64,000 nucleotides of DNA from Heliopora coerulea (taxonomy: Eukaryota > Cnidaria > Anthozoa > Scleralcyonacea > Helioporidae), in the NCBI GenBank assembly GCA_030142905.1, contig JASJOG010000015.1:315001-379000 (forward strand), in the 5' to 3' direction. The notes below the pieces were generated by a model. That model made no database searches. It was not told where the DNA came from and was given only the letters and a program-made list of their open reading frames with translations. The position numbers and the translations under genes were made by a program. Position 1 is the stretch's first letter. Each line of letters begins with the position of its first letter. Of this stretch, positions 63,438 to 64,000 are shown piece after piece.

Positions 63438-64000
63438 GTAGGCAGTTTCTTACATTTCATTTGATGTTTCTCCTGACAGACTGGTTTGCAGAAACATTTA
63501 AATACTCCCAAACAGGACTAATTAAGAGACTGTTTCTGCAGGAAGTTAACGTGTTTAACCAGTTGCTGCATAGACACACCTCTCTCCCAGATATAACTGA
63601 CTGACATTTCCTGGAACAAAATTCTGAAAGGTCACCATGGCAGTGATAAGTTATTGCAGATTAACCCATGGTGAGCTCAACATCTCCTTTTGCAGGGAAA
63701 ATTGTGGCATTTGGTGCATTTAATGGCATGATTGCATAACAAGGGGTAATAGCACAAGGGGAAAAATTTTCAAATTTCTTTCTGATGCCACCCCTCCTGA
63801 TCAAAAAAGATTGTTATGGCTATGCCATCTGTTGAGCTTTCAGGATTTTATGAGGAATAAAACAATGTCATTGGTCTCCATGACTGAGTGTTATATTTCT
63901 TGCACTCTGAAGAAATTCATTGTGCAATTAACATCAATCCCATTCATCACCATCATCAAAATGTCTTTTTTTTTCCTTGTGCATGTGTAGATTGTGAGGT

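Noticed and set aside
63980..64000. Fourth DENND10 exon beginning after the AG at 63,990
   Set aside because: The few codons visible do not match the expected sequence; cannot be decided at the window edge.

Overview
The window is AT-rich eukaryotic DNA with spliced genes (GT-AG introns, conserved exon phases) and many retroelements. A Penelope-like element, an L2/CR1-type LINE, a Ty3/gypsy element and an FGFR-like ectodomain together suggest an invertebrate animal. My best guess is an anthozoan cnidarian (coral or sea anemone). That is an inference; no marker here names the species. Gene models were built by hand by reading the minus strand, checking splice sites and requiring the phases to add up.

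Layout. Bases 1-11,020 are a tandem array of about 65 copies of a 168-bp satellite with higher-order structure. It is followed by about 650 bp of the same satellite in inverted orientation that decays toward the flank. A Rab11-family GTPase gene lies at 13,746-16,672 (minus, 3 exons). A kinase-less FGFR-like membrane protein lies at 18,150-31,917 (minus, 7 exons): signal peptide, four Ig domains arranged as two FGFR D2-D3-like pairs, a Ly6/uPAR-like cysteine module, one TM helix and a short tail. Its 7.6-kb first intron holds a dead L2/CR1 LINE, a nearly perfect 119-bp-arm palindrome and a TIR-bounded DNA element. From 31.9 to 36.6 kb I see no gene, only a 24-bp minisatellite, a GAT-rich microsatellite and small repeats.

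Two complete tandem copies of the cytokinesis microtubule bundler PRC1 follow, both on the minus strand: PRC1-B (36,664-50,660, 672 aa) and PRC1-A (53,094-62,597, 640 aa). Each has 16 coding exons, with the same phase at every splice junction. PRC1-B introns host a compact LTR retrotransposon with identical LTRs and a 5'-truncated Penelope-like element with a hammerhead-like motif downstream of its ORF. At the right edge DENND10 starts on the plus strand, head-to-head with PRC1-A across about 235 bp, and runs off the window.

The most unusual items are: (1) the LTR element, which keeps gag, protease and the integrase C-terminal domain but has a long coiled coil where RT, RNase H and the integrase core should be, with an in-frame UAG between gag and protease; (2) the kinase-less FGFR-like receptor with duplicated Ig pairs and a juxtamembrane Ly6-like module; (3) the 168-bp satellite with 8-mer and 15/16-mer higher-order repeats; (4) the tandem PRC1 pair.
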